DNA of 20,090 nt from JBGPBY01 sp041481485 (GTDB taxonomy: Bacteria > Acidobacteriota > Terriglobia > 20CM-2-55-15). The DNA lies in assembly GCA_041481485.1 (NCBI GenBank), contig JBGPBY010000061.1:1-20090 (forward strand), in the 5' to 3' direction. A model generated the notes under the pieces. The model was given only the letters and a program-made list of their open reading frames with translations, made no database searches and had not been told where the DNA came from. The translations under genes were made by a program, and so were the position numbers. The first letter of the stretch is position 1. Each line of letters begins with the position of its first letter. Positions 6,587 to 14,380 of the stretch are shown in pieces.

Positions 6587-8035
6587 CTAAAACTCGACCT
6601 TCGCCGCGTCACCTAGAATCAGGTCGCGATAAACCGGCAGCGACCAACCGGCTTTCTCCAGTTCATCCAGCTTCTTCTTGACTAGATCCTGATAGTGTTT
6701 TTTATCGGTGTAGGCCTTCCGAAGATCGTCTTTCGACATCGGGATTTCGTATCCTGCAAGCCCGCACATCTGCGCCGGCGCCCCCGCCCCGTGCGCCACA
6801 ATCCAGGGGCTGGGATTCGGGACGGGAGTTGCCGCAGCTTCATTGCGGACACTGAATTTGGCTACAGGCACATCGACATAAGGATTGCGGATGCCGCCCT
6901 TCGCGTTACCTTTGGCATCGAGGGCCATCGGCGATCCGTCGTTTGCCGTATCGTGATCGACCTCAATGCGGGCTGCGCGCGGCGGAACCTTATTCTTGTC
7001 CACCCACTGCAGCAGGTGGTTGAGCGCTACCGACATGTATGACTGCTCCGGGAAATTGCTCTTGGGTTTGCCGCACGGGTCCGGCTTGAAGCGAACGCTG
7101 TCGCGGCTATCGACGTGCGCCATGCCGGCAAATTCATACACACGGTATTGATTGCCGGGATCGTCGCCATCTTCACGCGTCGTTGCATTGCCGATGACTT
7201 CGGTCATCGTGGGCACCTGGATCAGGGGCACATCAATCTTTTGGGGCGTCTGACCAAACGACATGGGAAGGAATCCATCAAAAATGCGCTGCATATCCGG
7301 CGTGCGATACACCATATGCGCCGGCAAGTAGTTGTTCAGGATACCTGCGGTCGCCGACGTTCCCAGCAAAACCATCTTGCGAACCTGAACATTTGCGAAT
7401 GGAGTACCCGTCTTCTTCGATTTCACGAGCGATCCAACCTGCGCGATGACTTCGTTAGTCTGATCTCCGCTCACGCTGAGGTCTTTGTATCGCTCCTGAT
7501 TCGCGGCGGTCAGCTCATTCAAGCCAGATGTGAAAATCTCGACGGCCATATGGCCGGAGCTCATTGTGTAATCCGAAGTGAATTCAAACATGTGCGACGC
7601 GCCGCTCGGATGCATCGCCTCCGCAACGACCAGCCCGCTGAATTTGGAGCTCTGCTTCGGCTTGCGCACCACGATGCGCGTCTTGTACGGCTTGCCGTTT
7701 GCAGTTCCGGTAAGGAAATACTCCTTCGCTTCGTATTTGTAATAGGCGAGATCGCGGCCGGCCGGTAGCGAGCTCGTAGAATTGAACGGTTCGCCGGGGC
7801 CTGTGACTTCCGCGGACACCGTCGGCAGCACCACCGCAGTAGGCTTTTCCGGCAGCGGAGCCTGAGCACCGCGTCCGCCGCCACCTTGCCCTCGGCCCGC
7901 ACCGGCGCCCTGTCCACCACCACCCCGGCCACCGCCCTGCGCCCCGCCTTGTCCGATCACAATCCAGGGAACGAAAACAACAAAGGCCGCGAGTGTTAAG
8001 GCAGGCCTGCGAATCCAGTGAGAGGAACTATTCAT
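6587..8035 (-). CDS. Secreted alpha/beta-hydrolase (Abhydrolase_10-like esterase)
   Basis: This is a predicted exported serine hydrolase of the alpha/beta-hydrolase domain family seen in Acidobacteriota; its substrate is unknown. The 482-residue product has a signal peptide (about 1-29), then a Gly-rich low-complexity leader (about 30-58) before the catalytic domain. Likely catalytic residues are Ser227 in LLGTSATAGI, Glu279 in PTMTEVIG and His307 in EFAGMAHVDSR, in the usual nucleophile-acid-histidine order. The start is supported by AAGGAG seven bases upstream of the ATG. It lies 65 bases downstream of rtcB on the same strand, so co-transcription is possible but a functional link is not obvious. 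The assignment to the family rests on these motifs from memory. Confidence 0.8.
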   Translation of the reverse strand: MNSSSHWIRRPALTLAAFVVFVPWIVIGQGGAQGGGRGGGGQGAGAGRGQGGGGRGAQAPLPEKPTAVVLPTVSAEVTGPGEPFNSTSSLPAGRDLAYYKYEAKEYFLTGTANGKPYKTRIVVRKPKQSSKFSGLVVAEAMHPSGASHMFEFTSDYTMSSGHMAVEIFTSGLNELTAANQERYKDLSVSGDQTNEVIAQVGSLVKSKKTGTPFANVQVRKMVLLGTSATAGILNNYLPAHMVYRTPDMQRIFDGFLPMSFGQTPQKIDVPLIQVPTMTEVIGNATTREDGDDPGNQYRVYEFAGMAHVDSRDSVRFKPDPCGKPKSNFPEQSYMSVALNHLLQWVDKNKVPPRAARIEVDHDTANDGSPMALDAKGNAKGGIRNPYVDVPVAKFSVRNEAAATPVPNPSPWIVAHGAGAPAQMCGLAGYEIPMSKDDLRKAYTDKKHYQDLVKKKLDELEKAGWSLPVYRDLILGDAAKVEF

Positions 8036-8100
8036 GGTTTCTCCTTGATGGCAGTTTGATTACCGCATTCTAGGCGGAACTCCAGCGCAGGCCAAATGAA

Positions 8101-9327
8101 TTAGCCCTTAACGCAGACGACCTGCTTCAAGGTGTGCACAATCTCCATCAGATCCGCCTGCGCCGCCATCACGTCGTCGATGGACTTGTAGGCTGCCGGC
8201 GTTTCATCGATCACATCCCGATCCTTCCGGCACTCCACACCTTCGGTCATCCGGATATGATCCTCAACGCTGAAACGGCGCTTCGCTTCACCACGGGACA
8301 TGGCGCGGCCCGCACCATGACTGCAGCTGTTGAAGCTTTCCGGATTGCCTTTCCCACGAACGATGTAAGAGCGCGTTCCCATACTCCCCGGAATGATTCC
8401 CATGTCACCCACGGCCGCACGTACCGCTCCCTTTCGGGTGATGAGAACGTTTTCACCAAAATGCTTTTCACGCGCAACGTAGTTGTGATGACAGTTGATC
8501 ACCTGAGTTTCGGCGCCGAATTGTGGAACTTCACCAGAATTACGCAGAGCCCGGACTACGGCCTCCATCATCAGTTGACGATTCCAGCGGGCGTAATCCT
8601 GCGCCCAGCCAACGGCTTCGACATAGTCGTCAAAGTGTTCGGTTTTCTCCCGAAAGTACGCCAGGTCTTTGTCCGGCAGGTCCACGTAAAACTTCTTCAT
8701 GTCGCGTTTGGCCAGCTCGATAAAGTAAGTTCCAATCCGATTTCCCACACCACGGGAACCGCTGTGCAGCATCAGCCAGACGTTGCTGGATTCGTCGAGG
8801 CACACTTCAATGAAGTGGTTGCCGGTGCCGAGCGTCCCAAGATGATTCACGTCGTTGCCTCGATTGAGCTGTGGATGCTTCTGCAGAATGAGGTCGTAGG
8901 CCGGCTTCAATGCCGTCCAGATTCCACCACTACGCTCTGGAATGTCGTGCCAGGCTCCGCGATCGCCGCGCCCCCCGTGATTGGTTCGGCCGTGAGGGAC
9001 GGCATTCTCGATCGCTTCCCGTATCTTTTTCAGATTGTCCGGAAGGTCTCGTGCGTTCAGCGTGGTCTGGACAGCCATCATGCCGCAGCCAATGTCGACG
9101 CCAACAGCCGCGGGAATAATCGCTCCTTTTGTCGGAATCACGCTTCCCACCGTGGCGCCAATTCCCCAATGAACATCGGGCATCGCCGCAATCCATCGAA
9201 AAACAAACGGAAGCTGAGCCACATTCAGGAGCTGCTTCCGGGCTTCGGCCTCAATGGGAACACCTCGCGTCCATGCGCGAATCGGCACTCCGGTTTCGGG
9301 TTTGATCAGATTGTATGTTTCGGGCAT
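8101..9327 (-). CDS. rtcB: RtcB family RNA ligase (3'-phosphate/5'-OH)
   Basis: RtcB joins RNA 2',3'-cyclic phosphate or 3'-phosphate ends to 5'-hydroxyl ends using GTP and Mn2+, in RNA repair or tRNA healing. The product is 408 residues, the same length as E. coli RtcB, and aligns throughout without gaps at key sites. Visible motifs are MPDVHWG (Asp51, His53), the metal-binding VGVDIGCGM (Asp78, Cys81), VPHGRTNHGG, HLGTGNHFIEV-like GTGNHFIE, MLHSGSRG, NCHHNYV, IIPGSMG, and SCSHGAGR with the guanylated His337. The C-terminus ends QVVCVKG as in E. coli. No rtcA, rtcR or archease gene is next to it. The ATG at 9327 fits family N-termini; its ribosome binding site is weak. Confidence 0.97.
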   Translation of the reverse strand: MPETYNLIKPETGVPIRAWTRGVPIEAEARKQLLNVAQLPFVFRWIAAMPDVHWGIGATVGSVIPTKGAIIPAAVGVDIGCGMMAVQTTLNARDLPDNLKKIREAIENAVPHGRTNHGGRGDRGAWHDIPERSGGIWTALKPAYDLILQKHPQLNRGNDVNHLGTLGTGNHFIEVCLDESSNVWLMLHSGSRGVGNRIGTYFIELAKRDMKKFYVDLPDKDLAYFREKTEHFDDYVEAVGWAQDYARWNRQLMMEAVVRALRNSGEVPQFGAETQVINCHHNYVAREKHFGENVLITRKGAVRAAVGDMGIIPGSMGTRSYIVRGKGNPESFNSCSHGAGRAMSRGEAKRRFSVEDHIRMTEGVECRKDRDVIDETPAAYKSIDDVMAAQADLMEIVHTLKQVVCVKG

Positions 9328-9474
9328 CGCCTGAAAAGTATCAGTCTTCTTTGAAGTCGTTCCCTATGAATATTTGCGGCTGCTACAGTAGCGAACGGCA
9401 TGATCATCAACTGCGCTGCATAGAGTGGCTTTGAAGCAATTCCACATTTCAGGCGCGGTCTGAGTGAGGGGTTG

Positions 9475-10044
9475 TTAACGACGATCGTCGACGTTATGAA
9501 ACAGCCGGTCGAGGCGCGGCTCAAGTTCCGGCGCTGCCTTGCGAACCGCGTCTCTGAGGAATTCGCGGTCTGCGCCCGACTCCACGATAGCCTCAACGTC
9601 GGCCATGTCCTGCGAGCGGCCTGCGAGCAACTTCATGATAACGATCGTGTCGATCGGTGCAATGGGAACGCCCTCGCTTTGGTGGGCGCGTTCGAGACCC
9701 TCCTCGATAACGCGGAGTGATTCGGTCAAAGGCACCTGATCGATGTCGATGCCGTCGAACTCCACGATGGGAACCCTCATTGTCACAAATCCGCCCGGAT
9801 GTTTTTCGAACGCTTCTTCGCCAACCAGAAAGTCAATGTCGGCGGTTGTACGCGGGCGATCACGATAGGCATTGGCCCCAAGCGCGCCAATTAGAGCGTG
9901 ACGAATCCCCGCCTCGGAGAACATCTTCGATACCTCGCGCACGGCCCTCGCGTATGCCGGAACCAACTGAAGCGCATGCCTGAGTTCGGGCTTTGAACCG
10001 GATTTCAAACGAGTCGTCCTATGGATGGCGATTTGGGATCTCAT
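9475..10044 (-). CDS. Nucleotidyltransferase-fold protein (AbiEii/DUF6036-like)
   Basis: The 189-residue product carries the minimal nucleotidyltransferase signature: 'HALIGALGANAYRDRPRTTADIDFLV' with the acidic pair Asp69/Asp71, and a possible third acid among Asp97-Asp102. A C-terminal segment 'MKLLAGRSQDMADVEAIV' is typical of AbiEii-like and DUF6036-like proteins. In these families the enzyme transfers a nucleotide to RNA or protein, often as part of a toxin-antitoxin pair. Here the first Gly of the usual GG motif is followed by Ala (GALG), a mild departure. No antitoxin-like or HEPN partner is visible on either side, so it looks solitary. The exact start is uncertain because no clear ribosome binding site precedes the ATG. 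Confidence 0.75.
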   Translation of the reverse strand: MRSQIAIHRTTRLKSGSKPELRHALQLVPAYARAVREVSKMFSEAGIRHALIGALGANAYRDRPRTTADIDFLVGEEAFEKHPGGFVTMRVPIVEFDGIDIDQVPLTESLRVIEEGLERAHQSEGVPIAPIDTIVIMKLLAGRSQDMADVEAIVESGADREFLRDAVRKAAPELEPRLDRLFHNVDDRR

Positions 10045-10193
10045 TCATCTCTACTACGCGGAGAATACCATGAACCTTCGAGCGAGTCGGACTTGAAGGG
10101 AAGTTCCGTACGACACCGGACCGTGCGCAGGGGCTTCGTACGACACTTAAGATCAAGATTTCACAGGTTGAGGACCCGCAGTGCGTACGGTAA

Positions 10194-11048
10194 CGTCGAG
10201 CAGATCCGAAGCAGATACCCTACGACGTCGAAGGCGCGATCGCCTCCGGAACATTGCTGATTGCGCCCTCGCCGTTGGAATCACGCGGCGAGAACCTCCT
10301 CCTGACTCTGCGGGCGCTGCCCGAAGCCAGACTCGCCGACGAACTGGGCAGCGCTGGAAACTACGCCGTCCTGCAGATCGACGAGTACATGGACGACCGG
10401 GGGCAGTCCCTGCTTCCCTCCGGTCAGCCCCTGGTGTTTGCCGAAACACCGATTGACCGATCGAACGATGCAGAACGGCTGTGGAAATGGAAGATCGAGG
10501 CGCTTCTGCCCCGGCCCGCTGCAGGACGCCGTATCGGGTCGCTGAAGGGACGATTCGGAGTATCCGTGGGTCCGCCCCAGACAGAAATCGCGGCGGTTGA
10601 CCTTACCCGCGGGACTGGTGAGTTGTTCGAGTTCGACGGAGTCGGTGTGCGCGTGACTTCGGTGGTTCCTTCAGAATTGACGTACACCGTTACCGGAGAG
10701 ATCTTCGCGCCAACGAACAGTCCGATGGGGCGGACCTTGCTGACCAGGCACCCCGACAACTACCTCGGACTCCGCGACAAGACTGGTGCGGGTCTCTGGC
10801 GAGATACCGGTCCGGCAAACGTGCGCTCCGAGGCCGGCGTGACCACCATGACATGGACACTGCGTGGCCGGGCCCTCCGGCAAGCTGATGGAATCTCCCG
10901 CTCCGGCCCGGTTCCGGGCGGCACGATTGTGCAATGTACCGCAAACTGTGTGCCCACCGCGCTGGTGTGGGTGACTCCCACAGACACGCACTGGATCCAA
11001 ACGCCCTTCGATTTGCGTGGCATCCCTTTGCCGGCGCCCGGTCGTTGA
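10194..11048 (+). pseudogene. Headless open frame, probable 5'-truncated gene
   Basis: An open frame runs from just after a TAA at 10191-10193 to the stop at 11048. No ATG or GTG with a ribosome binding site suits its beginning; the first usable codon is TTG at 10254, giving 264 residues without signal peptide. The frame reads protein-like from its very first codon (RRADPKQIPYDVEGAIASGT), suggesting that the 5' part is lost. Composition is ordinary, with beta-rich segments, a Cys pair (CTANC) near the C-terminus and 'WTLRGRAL'. I do not recognise the family. Reading upstream across the TAA continues with plausible residues, so a nonsense mutation is an alternative to truncation. It could also be a real gene with a rare start. 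Confidence 0.45.
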
Positions 11049-11132
11049 AGGAAAGTGCTGCCGGCACTCGGCGTGACTTGGGTAATTGTTGTGGCTTTCG
11101 CGATCCGGCGGGTTGTGCGAAAGTAGCTATGC

Positions 11133-11825
11133 GTGATCGCAGTTCCACTGAAACTTCTTTCCTCCATGGCCACCCGCGATTTGCTCGCGGAACTCTCGGC
11201 CGGCAGTAGCCGGGAGATGTCCCAGCCCGTCATCGCTGAGGCGGCCGGCGGCATCGATATCGCGAAGAGGGTGCAGGCCGGAGAAGCCGTCGACATCGTG
11301 GCCCTGGCTGCTAACGTGATTGACAAGTTGATTCTCGAGGGCAAATTGCTGGAGGGAAGCCGTGTGGATCTGGTGAAGTCGGGGATCGGGGTTGCGGTTC
11401 GCAAAGGTGCTACACGGTATAACGTCAGTTCTGAGAACGCCGTCAAAGATGCCGTCCTCACCGCGCGCAACGTGTGTTATTCCACTGGCCCGAGCGGAAC
11501 GTATCTGCAGCAGCTATTCGAGCGCTGGGGAATTCTCGAAACGATTCGGAGCCGCATTGTCGTGGCGCCGCCGGGTGTTCCTGTCGGAAGTCTCGTGATG
11601 AAAGGCGAGTGCGAGCTGGGGTTCCAGCAGATGAGCGAACTGATCCATCTTGAGGGAATTGATGTCCTTGGTACTCTGCCGTCGTCGATTCAGATGCTCA
11701 CGGTATTTTCCGCTGGCATCTCCAGTAGTTGTGCCGCGCCGGACGCCGCGCAGCGGGTATTGGCGTACATGTCTTCGCCGGGAGTGGCCGAATTGAAACG
11801 CCGATTCGGAATGGAACCCGCGTAA
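11133..11825 (+). CDS. ModA-like periplasmic-binding-fold protein without signal peptide
   Basis: The 230-residue product resembles the PBP-like_2/ModA substrate-binding fold. An N-terminal 'PLKLLSSMATRDLLAEL' strand-helix is followed by 'VQAGEAVDIVALAANVIDKLI', 'GIGVAVRKGATRYNVSS', 'NVCYSTGPSGTYLQQLFERWGI' and 'LGFQQMSELIHLEGIDVLGTLP'. These track the order of conserved blocks in molybdate-type binding proteins. It has no signal peptide, like many stand-alone cytoplasmic members found in soil bacteria. No ABC permease or ATPase is adjacent, so a transport role is unsupported; ligand sensing is possible. The start is a GTG at 11133 with a weak upstream purine stretch. It follows the headless frame by 84 bases on the same strand. 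Confidence 0.75.
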   Translation: MIAVPLKLLSSMATRDLLAELSAGSSREMSQPVIAEAAGGIDIAKRVQAGEAVDIVALAANVIDKLILEGKLLEGSRVDLVKSGIGVAVRKGATRYNVSSENAVKDAVLTARNVCYSTGPSGTYLQQLFERWGILETIRSRIVVAPPGVPVGSLVMKGECELGFQQMSELIHLEGIDVLGTLPSSIQMLTVFSAGISSSCAAPDAAQRVLAYMSSPGVAELKRRFGMEPA

Positions 11826-11852
11826 CTGCCAGAGATCCACGGAGTCCGATGT

Positions 11853-12602
11853 TCAAAACAGGTGAGAAACTCCGAATCCCCAATAGTAGTCGGGGCCGTG
11901 GACATCGTTGCCGAGTCCTACTCCTCCGCTGGCATCGATGGCGGTATGCTTCCGGACTGTTTTTGTGACTCCGGCGCCCGCATAACGAGGCGCGAAGCCG
12001 TTGTGATTGTTGGAGCCATATACCTCCGTGAATGCGCTCCAGCCGGAACTCACGGAATAGTTAACAGTCACAACACCCGTGAAATCATTGAAGCGAACTC
12101 CAACATCAGTCGAGCGGGAGTATGTCGCGTTTGCCGTGACGCCGATGACTTCTGAAACTTTAAAGTCGGAAAGGAAAGTGGCGGACGGCTGGAAGGTGTG
12201 TTCGGCAACGTTTCGGCTGCCAGTCGGCAGGATGGCCGCGGCAAGGACTCCGAATGCCACACGATCCCGTGACATCAACTGGATCTTCGTGTCGATACTC
12301 GTGTCGTCCGCTCCAGTCCAATGGGTGGAGGGAACTCTGAAGGATAGATAACTCGGCACTCCGATTCCGGCTTCCACACGTTTTGTGATTCCGACTCGAA
12401 CCAGAACTTCGCCCACGGCGTAGGCGGATCCGGATCCGATGCGGATACGATCTATACCTCCTTCCAACTGGACGTGATGTGCCGGAACAACATGAGTGCT
12501 GCTGGATGTGCTGGGGCGATCCGGGTTAACGGTGTCTGCGTCCTGCGCAAGTGCAACACTAACGAAAACGAATATGGTGGAAACAGCGAGAAAAAGTCTC
12601 AT
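11853..12602 (-). CDS. Outer-membrane beta-barrel, MetA-pathway transporter family (PF13557-like)
   Basis: The 249-residue product has a signal peptide (MRLFLAVSTIFVFVSVALAQ) followed by 'NPDRPSTSSSTHVVPAHHVQLEGG', the hallmark 'DRP...' opening of the Phenol_MetA_deg/transporter family. Alternating amphipathic strands run to the C-terminus, which ends in Phe (GVSHLF), as expected for substrates of the BAM machine. Members are predicted outer-membrane channels; the substrate is unknown. There is no Shine-Dalgarno sequence before the ATG. The 5' flank instead holds the remnant of a response-regulator gene, so the native promoter and ribosome binding site may have been lost at that junction. It converges on the ModA-like gene with a 27-base gap. 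Confidence 0.8.
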   Translation of the reverse strand: MRLFLAVSTIFVFVSVALAQDADTVNPDRPSTSSSTHVVPAHHVQLEGGIDRIRIGSGSAYAVGEVLVRVGITKRVEAGIGVPSYLSFRVPSTHWTGADDTSIDTKIQLMSRDRVAFGVLAAAILPTGSRNVAEHTFQPSATFLSDFKVSEVIGVTANATYSRSTDVGVRFNDFTGVVTVNYSVSSGWSAFTEVYGSNNHNGFAPRYAGAGVTKTVRKHTAIDASGGVGLGNDVHGPDYYWGFGVSHLF

Positions 12603-12616
12603 AGTTATAACTTAGA

Positions 12617-12676
12617 TCAGCGCCAAAATCTTCCATCCCGAAATTCGTAATCGTCAACGATGAGAATGCTGTTCAT
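12617..12676 (-). pseudogene. 5' remnant of a NarL-type response-regulator gene
   Basis: Only 14 bases after the stop of the two-PAS kinase, a GGAGA ribosome binding site precedes an ATG whose frame reads MNSILIVDDYEF. This is the classic first beta strand and acidic pair of a receiver domain. The frame then diverges (RDGRFWR) and stops after 19 residues. The rest of the receiver, including the phospho-acceptor Asp, and the whole output domain are missing; the beta-barrel gene starts 14 bases further on. Kinases of this HisKA_3 class are normally followed by a LuxR/NarL-type regulator, which fits. The simplest reading is a deletion that removed the regulator gene. Confidence 0.7.
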
Positions 12677-12690
12677 ACATTCTCCGAACG

Positions 12691-14184
12691 TCAGGCTCCC
12701 GCCAACTCCGCCTGTTCCATCTGCATGCGAACCGGCACCGGAACGCAAACGCGGACCTCAGTGCCAGACTGCGGTTTCGATATGATCGAGCAGGTGCCGT
12801 TCAAAAGGTTAACCCGCTCTCGCATGCTGATGAGTCCGAGTCCTTGAGTCGTCCTGGCCAATTCGGGATCAAAGCCGACTCCCGCATCTCGAACTGTGAG
12901 TGAAATCCCCGTCTCCAATCCTTCCACCTTCACTTCGAAATATCGAACCCCGCTATGCTTCACTGCGTTGTTCAATGCTTCCTGCATCACTCTGAATAAA
13001 CACAATGAAACCTCTTGAGGCAGTGAAGCCGGGATGTGCTCATGATCGAATTTGATCTTCATCTTTTGTTTTGCGGCAATCGTTGCGCACAAATCTCGCA
13101 TGGCGGCGACCAGGCCAAGATATTCCAATTGTCCGGTGTGCAACTCGCGGGATAAGGCCTGAACGTCAGTTGCGATTTCCGAGGTCTGTTTCTCCAGGTC
13201 TCCCAGTTGCCTCCTGAGTTCATCAGCAGAATCCTGGACGTTGTCTTTCATCCGTTGAATCCCAAACGACAATAATGCGAGACGTTGACCGATGTCGTCA
13301 TGAAGTTCTCTTGCGATCCGAGCCCGTTCCTGCTCTTGTGCGTCAATCAGCTTGCGGCTCAGGCCGGCGAGGGCCTCTTCCGCTCGAACGCGCTCTGTGA
13401 TGTCCGCGAGCAGGCCCACAATCCGCAGCATCTTGCCTTGTTCATCGAAGTATGAACGGCTGTTTCGATCCACCCATATCACAGTGCCGTCGGTCCGTAT
13501 CATGCGATACCTGATCCGAAGAAAGGGATTCTCGGGAGTCAGCTGGGCAACCGCAGCAAAAAGCCTTTCCTGGTCTTCCGGAGGAATCATGGCTAAGATG
13601 TGCCGGCCAGTGGTGTGCTCCCCCTCATGTTCGCCGAGAATCTTCTTCACTCCTTCCGAGCGCACCACTTTATCGGTGCCAACATCCCACTCATAGGCAA
13701 GCATGTTTCCGGTTTGGGTTGCCATCTGAAGCCGTTCTTCGCTGTCTCGCAGGCTCTCTTCCATCTGCTTGAATTCGGTGACATCGACGGAGACGCCCAA
13801 CAATTCCGTGGGCTCGTTGTTTTCGACAATGACGGTGACGATACTGCGCAGCCAGACGATGCTTTCATCCGAAGCAATCATGCGGTACTCGATGTTATGG
13901 TTGCGTTTCTCCGCTACCGCAAGGGCGCTGAACTCGAGCACGCGTTCCTTATCCCCGGAGTAGATGTGGTCGACCCAAAAGGTCGATGTGTCCAGCCAGC
14001 TGTGAATCGGGTAGCCTAATATCTTCTCGGCTTGCCGGCTCACAAACCTGGTCTCCAGAGTGCATGCGTCGGCGCGCCAGACAATTGCGTTCACTGAATG
14101 AACAAGTTCGCTGTAGCCGGCTTGAATATTCCCAAAGTCCGACTCCCCGACGACAAGTGACTTCTTCTTAGATGCCTTTGACAT
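12691..14184 (-). CDS. PAS-PAS sensor histidine kinase, HisKA_3 (NarX/DesK-type)
   Basis: This 497-residue soluble kinase should autophosphorylate and signal to a NarL-type regulator. From the N-terminus it has two PAS/PAC modules (about 25-140 and 150-262; 'GVSVDVTEFKQMEESLRDSEERL' and 'GLLADITERVRAEEALAGL' are the linkers). A HisKA_3 dimerisation helix follows with 'ARIARELHDDIGQRL' (His295), then an HATPase_c domain with 'MQEALNNAVKHSG', 'DAGVGFDP' and 'GLGLISMRERV'. No membrane segment is seen, so sensing is cytoplasmic. The start at 14184 is chosen because GGAGG lies 5 bases upstream; a GTG at 14220 would add 12 residues. The matching regulator immediately downstream is reduced to a remnant. 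The aldolase gene is divergent. Confidence 0.93.
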   Translation of the reverse strand: MSKASKKKSLVVGESDFGNIQAGYSELVHSVNAIVWRADACTLETRFVSRQAEKILGYPIHSWLDTSTFWVDHIYSGDKERVLEFSALAVAEKRNHNIEYRMIASDESIVWLRSIVTVIVENNEPTELLGVSVDVTEFKQMEESLRDSEERLQMATQTGNMLAYEWDVGTDKVVRSEGVKKILGEHEGEHTTGRHILAMIPPEDQERLFAAVAQLTPENPFLRIRYRMIRTDGTVIWVDRNSRSYFDEQGKMLRIVGLLADITERVRAEEALAGLSRKLIDAQEQERARIARELHDDIGQRLALLSFGIQRMKDNVQDSADELRRQLGDLEKQTSEIATDVQALSRELHTGQLEYLGLVAAMRDLCATIAAKQKMKIKFDHEHIPASLPQEVSLCLFRVMQEALNNAVKHSGVRYFEVKVEGLETGISLTVRDAGVGFDPELARTTQGLGLISMRERVNLLNGTCSIISKPQSGTEVRVCVPVPVRMQMEQAELAGA

Positions 14185-14380
14185 CGCGTCCTCCAAACTC
14201 AAGAGTGGCGCGAGCGCCACAGAATTCCCGAAAGCGTAGTCCAGGATTCAACGCATGGCAACAACAGATCGGGCGGCGCTGTCGGCCCACAGATGAGTGG
14301 AGCGGCCCCGAATTCCTGGCAGCGAGAGCGAAGGCGCTTGCTTGCAAGCGCGGATTTCGACAGACTCGGTCTGCTTTTGT
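14185..14380. promoter_or_regulatory. Divergent intergenic region with three small hairpins
   Basis: The region separates the kinase from the Tat-aldolase. It contains perfect hairpins at 14205-14220 (GTGGCG-CGAG-CGCCAC), 14334-14351 (GCGCTTG-CTTG-CAAGCGC) and 14361-14373 (CAGAC-TCG-GTCTG, followed by CTTTT just before the aldolase ATG). No clear -35/-10 pair or ribosome binding site for the aldolase is visible. The last hairpin occupies the place where the ribosome binding site should be. Any regulatory role is a guess. Confidence 0.3.

Noticed and set aside
8134..9354. A 406-codon open frame on the plus strand
   Set aside because: It lies antisense to rtcB across its whole length, and rtcB matches a known family residue by residue. 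The plus-strand frame has no ribosome binding site or domain pattern.
10021..10456. Short overlapping plus-strand frames in the region before 10254
   Set aside because: They are Arg/Ser-rich, lack ribosome binding sites and overlap the more protein-like frame opening at 10194.
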